From: Sipunculus nudus | Lineage: Eukaryota; Annelida; Sipuncula; Golfingiida; Sipunculidae | Length of the DNA: 64,000 nt | Direction: 5' to 3' | NCBI GenBank assembly: GCA_026874595.1 | Contig: CM049318.1 | Coordinates: 52,048,750-52,112,749, forward strand | Shown: in pieces, positions 51,101 through 62,199 of the stretch | How the letters are laid out: every line of letters begins with the position of its first letter | How positions within the stretch are numbered: the stretch's first letter is position 1 | Notes under the pieces: generated by a model | Databases searched by the model: none | Told to the model about the DNA's origin: nothing | The model's input: the letters and a program-made list of their open reading frames with translations, nothing else | Program-made: the position numbers and the translations under genes

Positions 51101-54100
51101 ACCATGGTCATATGTGGGGGGACTCAGCCTCTGTGGGGACATGGACAGTTTTACCAGTACCAGCAGATGCCACCTCCTGCCACAGTGCATCAACAGCAGC
51201 AGCCAAGTCTTCACCAGCAGCAGCCAAGTCTTCACCAGCAGCAGCCTAGTCTTCACCACCACCAGCCTAGTCTTCACCTGCAGCAGCCTAGTCTTCACCA
51301 CCACCAGCCTAGTCTTCACCTGCAGCAGCAGCAGCAGCTAAGTCAGCAGCCGCAGTCAAGTCAGCAGCAGCCCCAGTCAAGCCAGCCACAGCAGTCAGGT
51401 CAGCCACAGCAGTCAAGTCAGCCACAGCAGTCAAGTCATGCTCGCATATCCATTCTCCACCGCCACAGCCCAAAGCCATCATCAAGCCAGCCAAGTCCCG
51501 GCATCTTTGACCAGAGCCTGCCCAGCATTCCCAACGGATTCAGTGCCATGCTGGCATCACCCTCTGACGTGGTGGACGATTACATTAACACACCACCTTC
51601 ACAACAAAGCAGTCAGTGAATGCCAGGGCTGTGGCTGTGGAAAATGAACTGTCAAGTGAACTGTGAACTGTGATTTTAGTGAGTGATTGTTGATTTAAAT
51701 AAATGTTTAATTGTACTTACATGTTTCTGTTATGTCTTAGAATTAAGTGAATCGGAGCGACCAAATGGTGGCCAGTTTTGTTTTGTTTTTTTCAAACTAA
51801 TTTTTTTCATAATACTTACTACACACACTTTGTGTGCGGAGCTACCCAATGGTGGCCAATTTTGGTATTGAACATTAAGAATACATGAAACAGTGGTCCC
51901 CATGTTGTGCCTAATAATAAATATGATAAAAAACTTCCCAACCAATGTGTTTAGTGAAGGGGGGGGGGTATCATACAGCAATCATGACCTTTAATTAAGA
52001 CAGCTATGCCATGGGAGGGGGCCATTATAATGTTTAAAGTCGATACACGTTTATTTATGTAAACATTTGGTTTTATTTGTCAGAACATACTTGTACATTA
52101 TATAGTTAACTACCATTAAACTCTTACAGTAATAAATACATATAATAAACAAGAAATATACAGTTTCATGACAATCTTTAATGACATTTCAGCAAATATA
52201 CATTACATTTTCTTGTGAAATGGACCTTTTAAGCTATACACTTTACATAATACAGTTTATTCTGGTGTTGCATGTGGGTTGATAACCGTTCATTTCTTTG
52301 ACACTCTAAATCATCTGCTGTTGCCATGGGACGGAACCTGCCTCGGAATTCACTCTGTGCTTCAGGAGATTTCTCAGCTTCTTCCCTTCGTGGCTGTATT
52401 ACTGGCAACAACTGTATGTGTGTCTTCCAAGTTCTTGACATGCCTCCAGGCTCCAGGGACGAAATCACCATTCTGGTTTTCCGGACGGTCAAGCTGCTGT
52501 TTCTGCATACCAGGGTAGCGGATCCTCATCAAGTTATGCAACACCATGCAGGCTTTGACGATCAGCTTCACGGTGGAGGGCCTATGTTGCATGGTAGTCA
52601 GTAGCACTTGAAACCGGTTGGCCAGGATGCCAAAAGCATTTTCAACTACTCGTGTGGCCCGGGAAATCCTGTAGTTGAAGATCCTCTCTTCATTGTTAAG
52701 ACCACGTTGGCTGTATGGCTTCATCGTCGTCTCGCGGAGTACAAATAAGGTACATCCTGGTTGTCATGGGGTAGAGGATCTGGCTCAGGCAATCCAAGGA
52801 CTCCATCTTCTACCAGTTCTTTCAGCTCAGAGTTGTTGCAGTTTTGAGCATCAGATGCACAGCCTGTACTGCCCACGTCCGCCCAGATGAATTTGTAGTC
52901 TGCGTCTACAAGGGCCATCAATACAATGGAGTAAAAGCCCTTATAGTTGTAATACTGGGATCCGCTCTTGGGGGGACACTTGCAAGCAATGTGCTTTCCA
53001 TCTAGTGCACCACAGGCATGGGGGAAGTTCCACTTCTGCAGGAATTTATCAGATATGCGACGCCATTCCTCTGGAGTAGTGGGGCAGGTCATGACTTCAG
53101 GCAAGTACTCGTCAACGATGGCTTGGCATACCTGGCGGACAATCACTGACTGTGTGTTATGGGGGACACGCCACCCATACTGCATTGTGGAATAACTGCT
53201 TCCAGATGCAAGATGCCGCAGATTCAATGCAAGCTTCAGTCCAGGCTCCAGGGGTTCCCTGTATCTAGTATGTTGCCTGGTGATGTTGGGACCAACCCTG
53301 TCCAGCAGTTCATCATACATTTCTGGAGGCTCTCTGATCTTCATTTCTCAATTTAACCATAAGCTGGTCATAAAGGCCAAATTGACACCGGCTTTCAATC
53401 CAAGGGTTCACCCAGATTGCACGTCTCATTCTACGCCTTCTTCTGTGTCTAGCATACTCAACTGTCAACTGTAACAAATCTTGGTGATGTTGCAGCACAG
53501 CAACCTCCATCTCTGAACTGCTGGTACAAACTGATACAGATTTGGAAATGTGAGACTTTATATACCCCCATACGCTGGAAATACGCATGTAATACGCATG
53601 GGATAAATTGGCTGTACGCTCAGAACATGTTAGGCATAAGTTGAGTACGTTAGACTGTCGTTAGAACTACCATCATAACGTTAGCCATTCGTCAGACACA
53701 CGTTCATTATACGCTCCTCTAACGCTAGGTTTCCTGGCCCACTCAGTTTCAACGTATGAGAAGCGTACTCGACGTATGAGTAACGTACCTTCAGCGTTCC
53801 TCTAGCGTGTTCAGCGTATGAGGAACGTATGAGGAGCGTAAAATTCATACGTCGGCTTACGCTGAAAATTTTTTGGCCGTCAGCGTACATCAGCGTACAC
53901 CGACGTACCCCGGCGTACTAGAAACGTATTCCAGCGTACCCCTAGCGTGTTTCAGCGTATGTCAGCGTATGCCCAAAAAGCCCATACGTTCCTCATACGC
54001 TGGCTCTATACGCTAGAGTGTGACAGCGCCTTAAACAATTATGAGAAATGTATAGTGCCCCCTACCGGTCTGTGACCACACCATTGTAGCTCGAGGATCC

Positions 54101-57100
54101 CCCTGTTGGTACACTGTCATTCCATACAAGCCGATGTTCAACCCGTCTGCGACAAACCAGAAGTCCGCACATATCTGCGAGGTGCCGCTAGAGGGCGTGA
54201 CAGCACGGTTTAGGACCATCACGCCGATGTCTCCGGATCGCGTGTTACCAACAGAGGCGTACATGTAATAACCTGTAATGATCATGTATCAATAAAGTAT
54301 CCATGATATCTTCCATGGTATATGGAATAGAGTAATTTGAAGGACTATTCGAAATTGGGACGATCGTGGATTGACTATGATATTACCCTTGAATAACATG
54401 TTATATTTCAATGAAAATTCAGTAAATTTTCAATTTACATATGAAAAGGGTAATTAATAGAAAGGACATGTGTCCTTCGAGAACATGTGTGTGCGTGTAT
54501 ACTGGAGAGATATACACACTAACCTCCATATGTATGTCCACATACTAGATCCCTGCGCGGGCCCCCGCGGGCTGACATTTTTTTTTTTTGGATTTTGTAA
54601 GGCGAAGCGGGCCAAAATAAAATACATGTACCTACGGGGCCGGCGGGGGCGGGCTAAAAATCGGGACATGCGGGGCTGGGCGGGTTACATTATATTTTAG
54701 TGCGTGTTTCTACGGGCCGTAAACAGGTATATAGCGAGTTGTGATTACATTTACTTACATGTAAAACACTGCAGGTCTGTTTATGTCGTTTTTGTTATTC
54801 TATTCTCTGAATAACTATATTGCACTTGTGAAATATAAATTCCCTGAGTTTTAAGACACTGGTCAGAATATTGTACAAACGTATCTGGGAATAGTGTTGT
54901 ATATTTAGACTGTCACCAGCTTGGTATAGCTTTACATAACTCACAAAGACTGGGGTGTGCTAATCATGCATGAGCCAAAGAGTACTGGCCAGTTTTGAAG
55001 AATGAGATACGGAGCATGGCGCTCAATTGATATCTACTCTTGTGTACACAACCATGACCTAGGGATGACTCTCTCTGAAGTTCCAAAGTCTTCCCCTTTC
55101 AGCTAATTAGCTGATCATCACTGAACAGGGTTGACCTTTTTGTCAAATAAAAGGTGTGAACTGTGATGAACAAGTATAGTGCAGCTAGTGACGAGTAGTG
55201 TAACTCTAGGCATACATACTGAATCGAAATTGATGGTTTTATGCTTGAGTTTTATTTTATATTTCAGTATTGCTGCATTTATATGGAAAATATGTTTTAA
55301 TAATATGTTGTTAGCTAAATATCGGAATATGTTGAATTTATAATTATTTTAAATATTTTAAGGGGACACAAAAGCAATATTTGATTAGTGTGTCCCAGTT
55401 ACTGACATTGCTACATATATGGCAGTATATAATTGTATTTTGTAAAGTGGTAATCCTTTAAAAGTAAAAAATAAATAACAGTGAAAGAAACAGGAAACGT
55501 CATACCATCAGCAAATCATGGTAACGCTAACTGCTAACAAAAGGTGGTCATTCATTATAAAATATTTATGAAATAAATCATATTTTTAGTTGCCTACCTT
55601 TTTGCTTGTCTCTTGTCATGTCTTGTGTATATTTGCGGGTTTAATGTGGGTAGGCTTTTGGTAAAAATGCGGGGCGGTTGCGGGCTAAAGGCTTAATATG
55701 CGAGTCGATTTTTTTATAGATGCGGGGTGGGTTTTCCCAAATGCGGGACGGTGCGATTGCGGGCCTAAGGTCCATTCTGCGGGCCATGTGCGGGCTCTAA
55801 ATTCCTGCCCGCGCAGGGCTCTACCACATACAGACAGGTCAAAAACATGGAAACTGAGGATACGCGGTAACAGGTATTAGGTCTGGTTGTTGAACATAGC
55901 ACTTATAAATATAAACAAATGAAGGCCAACTGCATATGGAAAGCATTTCCTATAAAATTTTCCCTTCATAATAAGAGTGTTTATGAGACATTTTAGAACT
56001 AGAAATCTGCACTCTAAGGAATACAAGCCTCCGCCATGTGGGGGCCCTATCGTATTATTTTCCCAAAACTAAGTTTGCCTTCATTTAATCGGTCTATATG
56101 CCCAGGTTCATTCGTGCATAAATCACTTTACATTTTCTAATGTTTCTTGATGACGCTCCTGAATCCAGAACATGCGCAGGATCCACACTAAAATCGAATC
56201 TATTTTTCGTTGGGCCATTCCCGAAAGGTCCTTAAATTGTCATGAGATTCCGTTTATGATTGCGTGAGTTATGTTGTGAACCAAACCACAAACAGGGATG
56301 AAAGAATGTTCTCCCGGCAGAAGTAAAGATCAACTGCACATTGAAAGTATTTATGCTAGGAAATTCACCAACTCATAATAAATGAAATGTCTAAGATATA
56401 TATATGAATTGTAAATTTTAAAAAATTATTGGGAGCAAAAATATATTGACAGATGTATTGGTTGATAAATTGACTGATCATTTAAATACAAGTGGAGTGT
56501 TTAACTGACTGATTTGCATGACTCACCGCTGGGTGTCCGTAATGTATGGTCCACAGATGGGGCCATGTAATACCTGCGGGCGATCTGTTGTCCGTTAGCC
56601 AGGAACCACGTGATCTCCCTTCGCGTATCGTAGAAACAGTCCCCGTCCTCAAATGTACACTGGAAAAGAGCTGTTCAACACATACTAAAGCTAAATAAAT
56701 TTTATCCAAGTTTCATTACATTTTCATTCAATAATCGTATATCAGTTAAATAGGGAAAGGCATTAATTGTGTCATTTTTCCTGGTATTTCACAATGGATA
56801 ACATGAACTGAAATGTCCAGATGTATAACTCTATAGATAGATTTCTAGATAGAATGATGAATGTATAGATGTCTAGATAGGTAAATATCTAGAGAAATAG
56901 ATGGCTGTATAGATGTCTAGATAGACAGATGTCGGGATAGATGTCTGTCTAGATAGATAGAGGTCTGGATAGATGTGTAGAACGATGTCTAAATAAAAGT
57001 CTATATAGATAGATAGTTTAAATTAAACTATATTAGATTAGATTAGCTTGGTTAGATAGATTATATGAGGCAGATTAAAAAGATTATATTAGATAGATTA

Positions 57101-58923
57101 TGTAGATTATATTAGATAGATTAAATGGATTATATTAGATAGATTAAAAAGATTATATTAGATTGATTATGTGGATTATATAAGATAGGTTAGATAGATT
57201 ATATTGGATAGATTATGAGATTATATTAGATAGATTAGATGGATTATATTATATAGATTAGATGGATTATATTAGATAGATAACATATTATACCGTTGCT
57301 CTTATGCTTAAGCAGGTCTACTATTTTAGGGAAACAAATGACACAGGTTTGTACATCGTCAGCTCTCTGTGAACTTTGTTATTAAATTTTCACTCAACTA
57401 TGGTGAACATTCAGCCCATGTAAGTTACTTAATACCACAAGAGCTAAAATTTTAAAACGTTTCCTAATTTTTAATATTATTCAATCGACTTTATTTCTCT
57501 TCTCGTATTGACCTGTCATTGTGGCCTATTAGGTTGTAGGAACAATAGGCTTTAATGGTCTTATTCATGGAAAGAAAATGTTCACTCTATGCAAATGCTG
57601 ATCAAAAGATGTATAAAGTGTTATACAAATTACCGCAATGAACCAATAATTAATAAATTAGAATAAATTTATATTCATAAATATGCGTGTACTTACCGTC
57701 CCCAATGGCAAGTTCGAGAGACTCGTCATCCAATATTGGTAATTTGCCTGAAATATAAAACACAAATTATAAGAATCATTGTTATTCCCAGACAAAGTCG
57801 AGGATACTATGGTTTTAGCACAGTCCCTCCGCAACCGCAGCCGGATCTTTATCAAACTTGACATATGTATAGATACGGATGAGAGGACGAAGCTTATTTA
57901 AAATAGGGTCGTGACCTTTAATAGGTGAGAGAGTTTGACCTTGAATAGCTCTTTCCTTGTTTTCGTTCCCTTTTTAATCCAACCATTGCAACATTACAGT
58001 ATTGTGAGCATTAATATAAAAAAAGACAGATTTCCTTATATTATGCACATGCATAGATATGGGTTATAGGATGAAGTATATGTAAATTGGGGTCATGACC
58101 TTTACCATGAGTGGCCATGACCTTGCATAGTTCTTTATTTGGTGAAAAACAAACAAAGACAGCGTTTCTCAAGTGGATCTAAATGTATTTTTTTAATCCA
58201 AATTGAAGATGTCAGACGAAAAGTTGTCGAAAGAGTTCGAAAACCTGAAACCTTGACCTTGCCTTTCAAGGTCAAATCTGCCGAGATGTAAGATTTTTGT
58301 GAACCCCGTAACTTTGGAAGTATGCCGTATTATTAATCTTCAATTGTGACAGACAGATTGTTTCCACCAAGATGTCAGAAATGTTTGAAGACCTTGACCG
58401 TGCTTTTCAAGGTCAAATCTTTGGATAAGCAGGAGTTATGTTAAACACATAACTTATGAAGTACAGCATATCTTTTCATCAAATTTGATATACAAACTAT
58501 TTAAATCAAGATATCACACATTTTTTAAGACTGGTGACCTTGAGCTCGGTCTTCAAGGTCAAATATGCGAATATGTAGTACATGTAGGAAACCCATCACT
58601 TTTGAAATACTGCATCTAGCCGTGTCCTCCAAATTTGACACAAAAATATTTTAACCAATATATTTAGTTATTCGAAGACTGGTGACCTTGAGCTTGTTAT
58701 CAAGTTCAAATCTGCGAATATATAAGTTTTTGCATTACAGATAATTGTTTCCAGCACTAAAATCGCCTGGAAAACCGTTAGCACACCGACCATGAGGGTG
58801 GCTTTTATTATATATCTCAGATATCGCTCATACTTTGACCTTTTCCAGGAGACTCTACTTTATATATTTTTTAAGCTCATGAATAAAAACAAGTTTTCAG
58901 GGTACCGCCCATCACGGTTTATA

Positions 58924-58967
<44 letters not shown>

Positions 58968-61900
58968 CCCGCCAGATGGCGATATTTGTCGATGGTGTTA
59001 AACTAAACCGGGTTCCGTGTACATGATTCTTTTTGCTCTCTTTACATATTTGTAGACTTTAAAAGATTTTCAAACCTGAGACAGGTTTTCTCCAGATCCT
59101 TTTTCTCATTTTGCTGGAGAAAAGTACCTCCTCTGAAATAAAAAGTAAAAAATCTATTATCATTAAATCATATCAAATATTTACATATATAACACGCAAG
59201 CTAATGTGTTCTTGTTGGCAGTGTAAATATGTATATTTGCTGAAATACAAGTGTACACTCACTGTATTCCAACAACACCTTGACTTAATAGTCGAGCCAG
59301 CACTGGGAAAACAAATACAGTGATACCTTTGTAATAAGGTCACTTTTGAGACTGGCCAAAAATTGTCATAACTCACAGATAGTCTAATAAGAGAGGTTAG
59401 TGTAACTTATGCGTATGTCTTTGGTTCCCTCAAAGCTGGTCCTTATAGAAAGGTGGCCGCATAAGACAGGTGGTCTCTCCGATAGGTTATACTGTATATA
59501 GGAAACCTTTCACTGTCTTCTTATTATTACAACGTAATACTAACAATCACCCAGTAAATGAAATGTTACATTAGTACGCTCAATAGGTTGCAAAATTGTA
59601 AAAAGAGGTCTTTAATGTGTTTTTTTTTTCTTTGGAATAGGACGACATGACGTCATTTAGTTAATGATAAAATTAATTGGCTGGGTAGATACAGATTCAG
59701 CAAATACCAATTCAGTGACGCCCACATTTGCGGTTTTCTTTGCATATGTACAGTAAAAAGTTAGAGAATGAAAAGTCTGGGAGGCCGTTTGCATAAATTG
59801 AGCCAAGTTTATACCAAATTACTCTCCATCCTATCCAACGCCTGAACGAATCATACAGATATCTAGGGGAAACTATCAAACAAACGAACAAAACAATAAT
59901 TTACTTCTGGATCAAGCCAGACTTCAGACAAATTTTATGGCCATGTAGTCAGAGGCCACATTATAATGTACTTCTCCGCCCTCTGGTGGAGAATGAACGA
60001 AATATTTCGAAATATGTTCACATATTCACAGTGTCACCCTTAACCACCGAACAAAACTTTCAAGAACTAAAAAAAAGTCATTTAATCATAAAATATTTAA
60101 TCATAGCTTCAATTATTTTCTAAAAGAAATATATTTGATACCCTTTAAATACACAGACACACCGATCTGGCTATTATTTGCAGCTCTCGCCTAGAGAGAT
60201 TTAGTAAGAAATGGGTATGCACGGGTCACCATAGTCATTTACTGTTAGTAGCTGTTGCATTAGTGTTTTGACAGTGATTATGTCTTGTGGTCACGCTCCA
60301 GTTAGCTCAACATCACGACTCATGGCCGTACACCAGTAAGTGGCGTCGGGTGACTGACTGAGCATGCAGTCACATGAGCGTGAGTACTCAATAATGGATG
60401 TAACTTCACATGAATTGATGAAGGAGTACAGGAGCTTCATTTTCTTTTGGCTATTGTCTTTTAAAGATTTACAAAAAAATATCTCTGACAGAAGTGATAG
60501 AACAAATGCTTAAACAATGCTCTCTCTGTCAGTCTGTCTGTTTTTCTCTCTGTCTATTATATGTGTATGTGTTTTCTTAAGCAATTATATATATATATAT
60601 ATATATAATATAATATATATATAATATATATAATATATATATATAATATCTATATATCTAATGTATAATTATGTATATTCATATATATTATCGATTTATT
60701 ATATTATATAAATTCATTATATATATTATATACACACTTTATAGAGAGAGAGAGAGAAAGAGCGAAAAAAAAGTGAGAGAAAGAGAGATAACATATCACA
60801 GAAAGATATAAACATATAAATACACAAAGTGATTATGGGCATTGTATTGGTGTGTTTTGTGCAAGGATAGGCCAACCCAGAGTAACAATGGAAATAGGGT
60901 ACAATTGTACCAGACACGACACCGCGGTATTTCATTGTGAGAGAAAACAATGTTTAATTTGTAAACAAGAAAGTCTAACTTACCCAGGTAATTCACCATT
61001 TTCCGAAGATCCTCCTCGGAGGCTTCCTCTGTCTGTTTGGGATTAACATAACAATATTAAATTTGTTATGATGATAGGTATAAATGACCTGACTGATAAA
61101 CTCACTCTATTTTTTAAGACTTCACTAAATTAATGCAACAAAATAATAACAAAAAAAGGAATACTGAAAAAAGTTAAAACATATATCTAGACCTTCCTTT
61201 CCTTTTAGAATTAACTCTTCCTTTTTTTATCAGAGTATCAATACATCACTGCTGCATAGAGCATGACTATTGTTAGTAAATTATTTCTAAATAAAGTTTT
61301 AAAAAGCTGCAACACTCACCATATTGAGTTGCACGCCTCTGAAAAATAAAGGTAAGACTGTCATATTTTTTCATAAGATGGAAGTACTCTACAGCGCGGC
61401 AGTCTGTTTTATGAGACTACGTGGTGATAACGGGCAATATATATGTTATATATTATAAAATCCATGACTTTAAAGTGACAGTAAAAATAGAGGACTATGA
61501 CAATATGATTTTTCAAATATGCACTTTAATCTTTATTTTAAATAATGAAAATGTTTTAACAAAATATCACTGTTTTGCCTGTTAAAGCAAGATTTTACAG
61601 TTGAGGGCTTTTCAAACACGACCTAATTGAAAAGCAACAAATTGGAGTTGTATGATATACAGATGAAAAGTATCATATAGATTGAACCCCGATGGGAGGC
61701 TGAATCACCAAAGTAAATTTACAGTGCATATAAAGTTCTTATTAATTTCATTCGAGCATATTTTGTATATTTTCTAGCAATTTGCAAATTATAGCGACGT
61801 ACTGTTAATATTTGTAATAACACAAAATGCCTGTCATCTCCATGCTGCTACAATTTAAGATTAATCCAGTAATTAAATTGTAAACAGGAAAAAACAAGAA

Positions 61901-62093
61901 CTGACCTGTTTGTAATGCCATTCAGTGGTAATGTTTCAGTGTTTGCTTCCCCATAAACATCTTCGCGACTTGATATACCAAACGGAGCGGAAGTTGTGGT
62001 GGTGACGTCATTTCCGGTTGTTATGGAAACTAGCATTATCAGGCCCAGAAAGAGAAATTTTAAGCAGAACAAATTCAGACAAGCGGCAGCCAT
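45317..62093 (-). CDS. Secreted MAM + ten-TSP1-repeat protein (nine exons; probably continues into CUB-pseudoprotease exons)
   Basis: Exons read on the minus strand: 62093-61906, 61338-61320, 61032-60984, 59132-59076, 57747-57697, 56670-56527, 54272-54066, 47854-47696, 46774-45317. Every junction has AG/GT borders and compatible phase, and exons 4-9 are symmetric 1-1. The start lies in a good context (A at -3, G at +4), with a possible 5'UTR acceptor just upstream at 62110. It opens with a hydrophobic signal peptide ([17 protein letters not shown]...), then a Thr-rich and acidic linker with a basic MRKR site around residue 95. A complete MAM domain follows (residues about 124-289; CTFEDGDC to [13 protein letters not shown]), then ten TSP1 repeats (about 293-776). 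The architecture implies an extracellular adhesive or matrix protein. The last exon ends in phase 1 at a GTATGT donor, so more exons must follow unless the intron is read through; reading on, a stop comes 48 codons later. The phase-1 CUB exon 1.85 kb downstream fits exactly. Function beyond domain identity is unknown. Confidence 0.75.
48058..48137. repeat. (CT)n-(AT)n compound microsatellite
   Basis: About 17 CT units pass directly into a (AT)n run. Confidence 0.9.
48866..49395 (-). pseudogene. Non-LTR retrotransposon reverse transcriptase fragment
   Basis: Minus-strand frames contain [12 protein letters not shown] then INYIND (RT motif around PQG), ADDTVVVG with two stops just before (catalytic YADD box region), [16 protein letters not shown], and [15 protein letters not shown] then [14 protein letters not shown], the order seen in L2/CR1/Rex-like elements. 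Multiple frameshifts and stops are present. A further decayed C-terminal piece may extend to 48240. Confidence 0.7.
49810..51619 (+). pseudogene. Harbinger MADF/BESS accessory ORF, lightly damaged
   Basis: A Pro/Ala-rich N-terminus (from ATG 49810, frame restored one base on) leads to the MADF domain: [40 protein letters not shown][17 protein letters not shown], [10 protein letters not shown]. The TAA at 50316-50318 replaces a likely TCA. Exon 1 ends at CAAAGT/GTAAGT (about 50460); exon 2 starts after TTTGTAG at 50618 ([13 protein letters not shown]). A frameshift near 50865 precedes a BESS-like [20 protein letters not shown], and another in the G-run at about 51117 precedes a Gln/His/Pro-rich repeat tail (PSLHQQQ-type) ending [13 protein letters not shown]. 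The product would be the nuclear DNA-binding partner of the transposase. Confidence 0.75.
52374..53510 (-). pseudogene. Harbinger DDE transposase, two frame breaks
   Basis: Starts [13 protein letters not shown] at 53510. A frame change near 53340 (LMVKLRNED to [16 protein letters not shown]) and another near 52735 are present. Recognisable blocks are [64 protein letters not shown] (catalytic Glu intact) and [12 protein letters not shown]. The second break also removes the GDxAF(A/P)L block normally before MKPYSQRG, so this copy should be inactive even if its frame were open. Confidence 0.85.
54546..55823. mobile_element. Non-autonomous hAT element (MITE-like) with 8-bp target duplication
   Basis: The ends are inverted 17-mers, TAGATCCCTGCGCGGGC and the complement of TAGAGCCCTGCGCGGGC (one difference), starting TAGRG as hAT ends do. 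CCACATAC flanks both sides exactly (54538-54545 and 55824-55831). The 1,278-bp interior has no ORF but holds GC-rich subterminal arrays of GCGGGC/GCGGGG steps at both ends. It lies in the intron between the first two MAM exons. Confidence 0.92.
56820..57290. repeat. (TAGA)n-derived degenerate tandem repeat
   Basis: tagatagatgtctagatag variants (56825-57010) pass into a 22-bp repeat of gattatattagatagatta (57040-57285), in an intron. Confidence 0.85.
57855..58740. repeat. Tandem repeats rich in CAAGGTCA/TGACCTTG
   Basis: A duplicated unit with gtgaccttta...gaccttga at 57900-58145 is followed by four units of about 143 bp (58250, 58393, 58532, 58681). Each contains GACCTTG, about 10 bp, then TTCAAGGTCAAAT. 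Intronic. Confidence 0.8.
58922..58966. repeat. (AT)n microsatellite
   Basis: About 44 bp of TATATA, intronic. Confidence 0.9.
60585..60780. repeat. Complex AT-rich repeat and (GA)n tract
   Basis: (TA)n broken into tatataat units (60588-60735), followed by gagagagagagaaagagcg (60745-60785). Intronic. Confidence 0.8.
61906..62093 (-). other. First coding exon: signal peptide and Thr-rich linker
   Basis: ATG at 62093 is followed by a hydrophobic core of about 20 residues ([16 protein letters not shown]), then [14 protein letters not shown]. The donor is AACAG/GTCAGT, phase 2. An AG acceptor candidate after a pyrimidine run (62110) suggests that the 5'UTR is split. Confidence 0.7.
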
Positions 62094-62199
62094 GATGCGC
62101 AGTGAGGTACCTTTAGAGGAAACAAAAAGGGTAGACAATGAATAATTTACGCTGCAACACAAACACGTATTACATTTATAACACATTCTACTTGAAAGC

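Larger units (their letters stand above)
49555..54030. mobile_element. PIF/Harbinger element with 44-bp inverted termini, flanked by TTAA
   Basis: The left end GGCGCTGTCACACTCTAGCG... is repeated inverted at the right end for about 44 bp with two differences. TTAA flanks both sides (49551-49554, 54031-54034), readable as a TTA duplication plus one A. It encodes a plus-strand MADF/BESS ORF (49810-51619) and a minus-strand DDE transposase (53510-52374). Both ends carry arrays of a CGTATGAGGAACGTA-type motif. It sits in the MAM-gene intron, starting 35 nt from the 54066 donor. Confidence 0.92.
47696..56670 (-). other. MAM domain encoded by three phase 1-1 exons
   Basis: Exons 56670-56527, 54272-54066 and 47854-47696 join as ...[14 protein letters not shown]... 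and ...[20 protein letters not shown]. Together they give a full MAM domain: the N-terminal C-x-FEDG-x-C, the central ICADFWF strand with W/G/Y core residues, and the C-terminal [12 protein letters not shown] signature. The acceptor of the first exon is AACAG/CTCTTTTCC (phase 1). The nearer CCAG acceptor would be out of phase with the preceding exon. Two transposons sit in the two introns that split the domain. Confidence 0.8.

Noticed and set aside
59076-61336. Alternative frame through exons 2-4 (RATQY..., [33 protein letters not shown])
   Set aside because: Open and locally plausible, but it reaches the next exon (57747) in a phase that meets a stop; the chosen chain stays in frame to the end.
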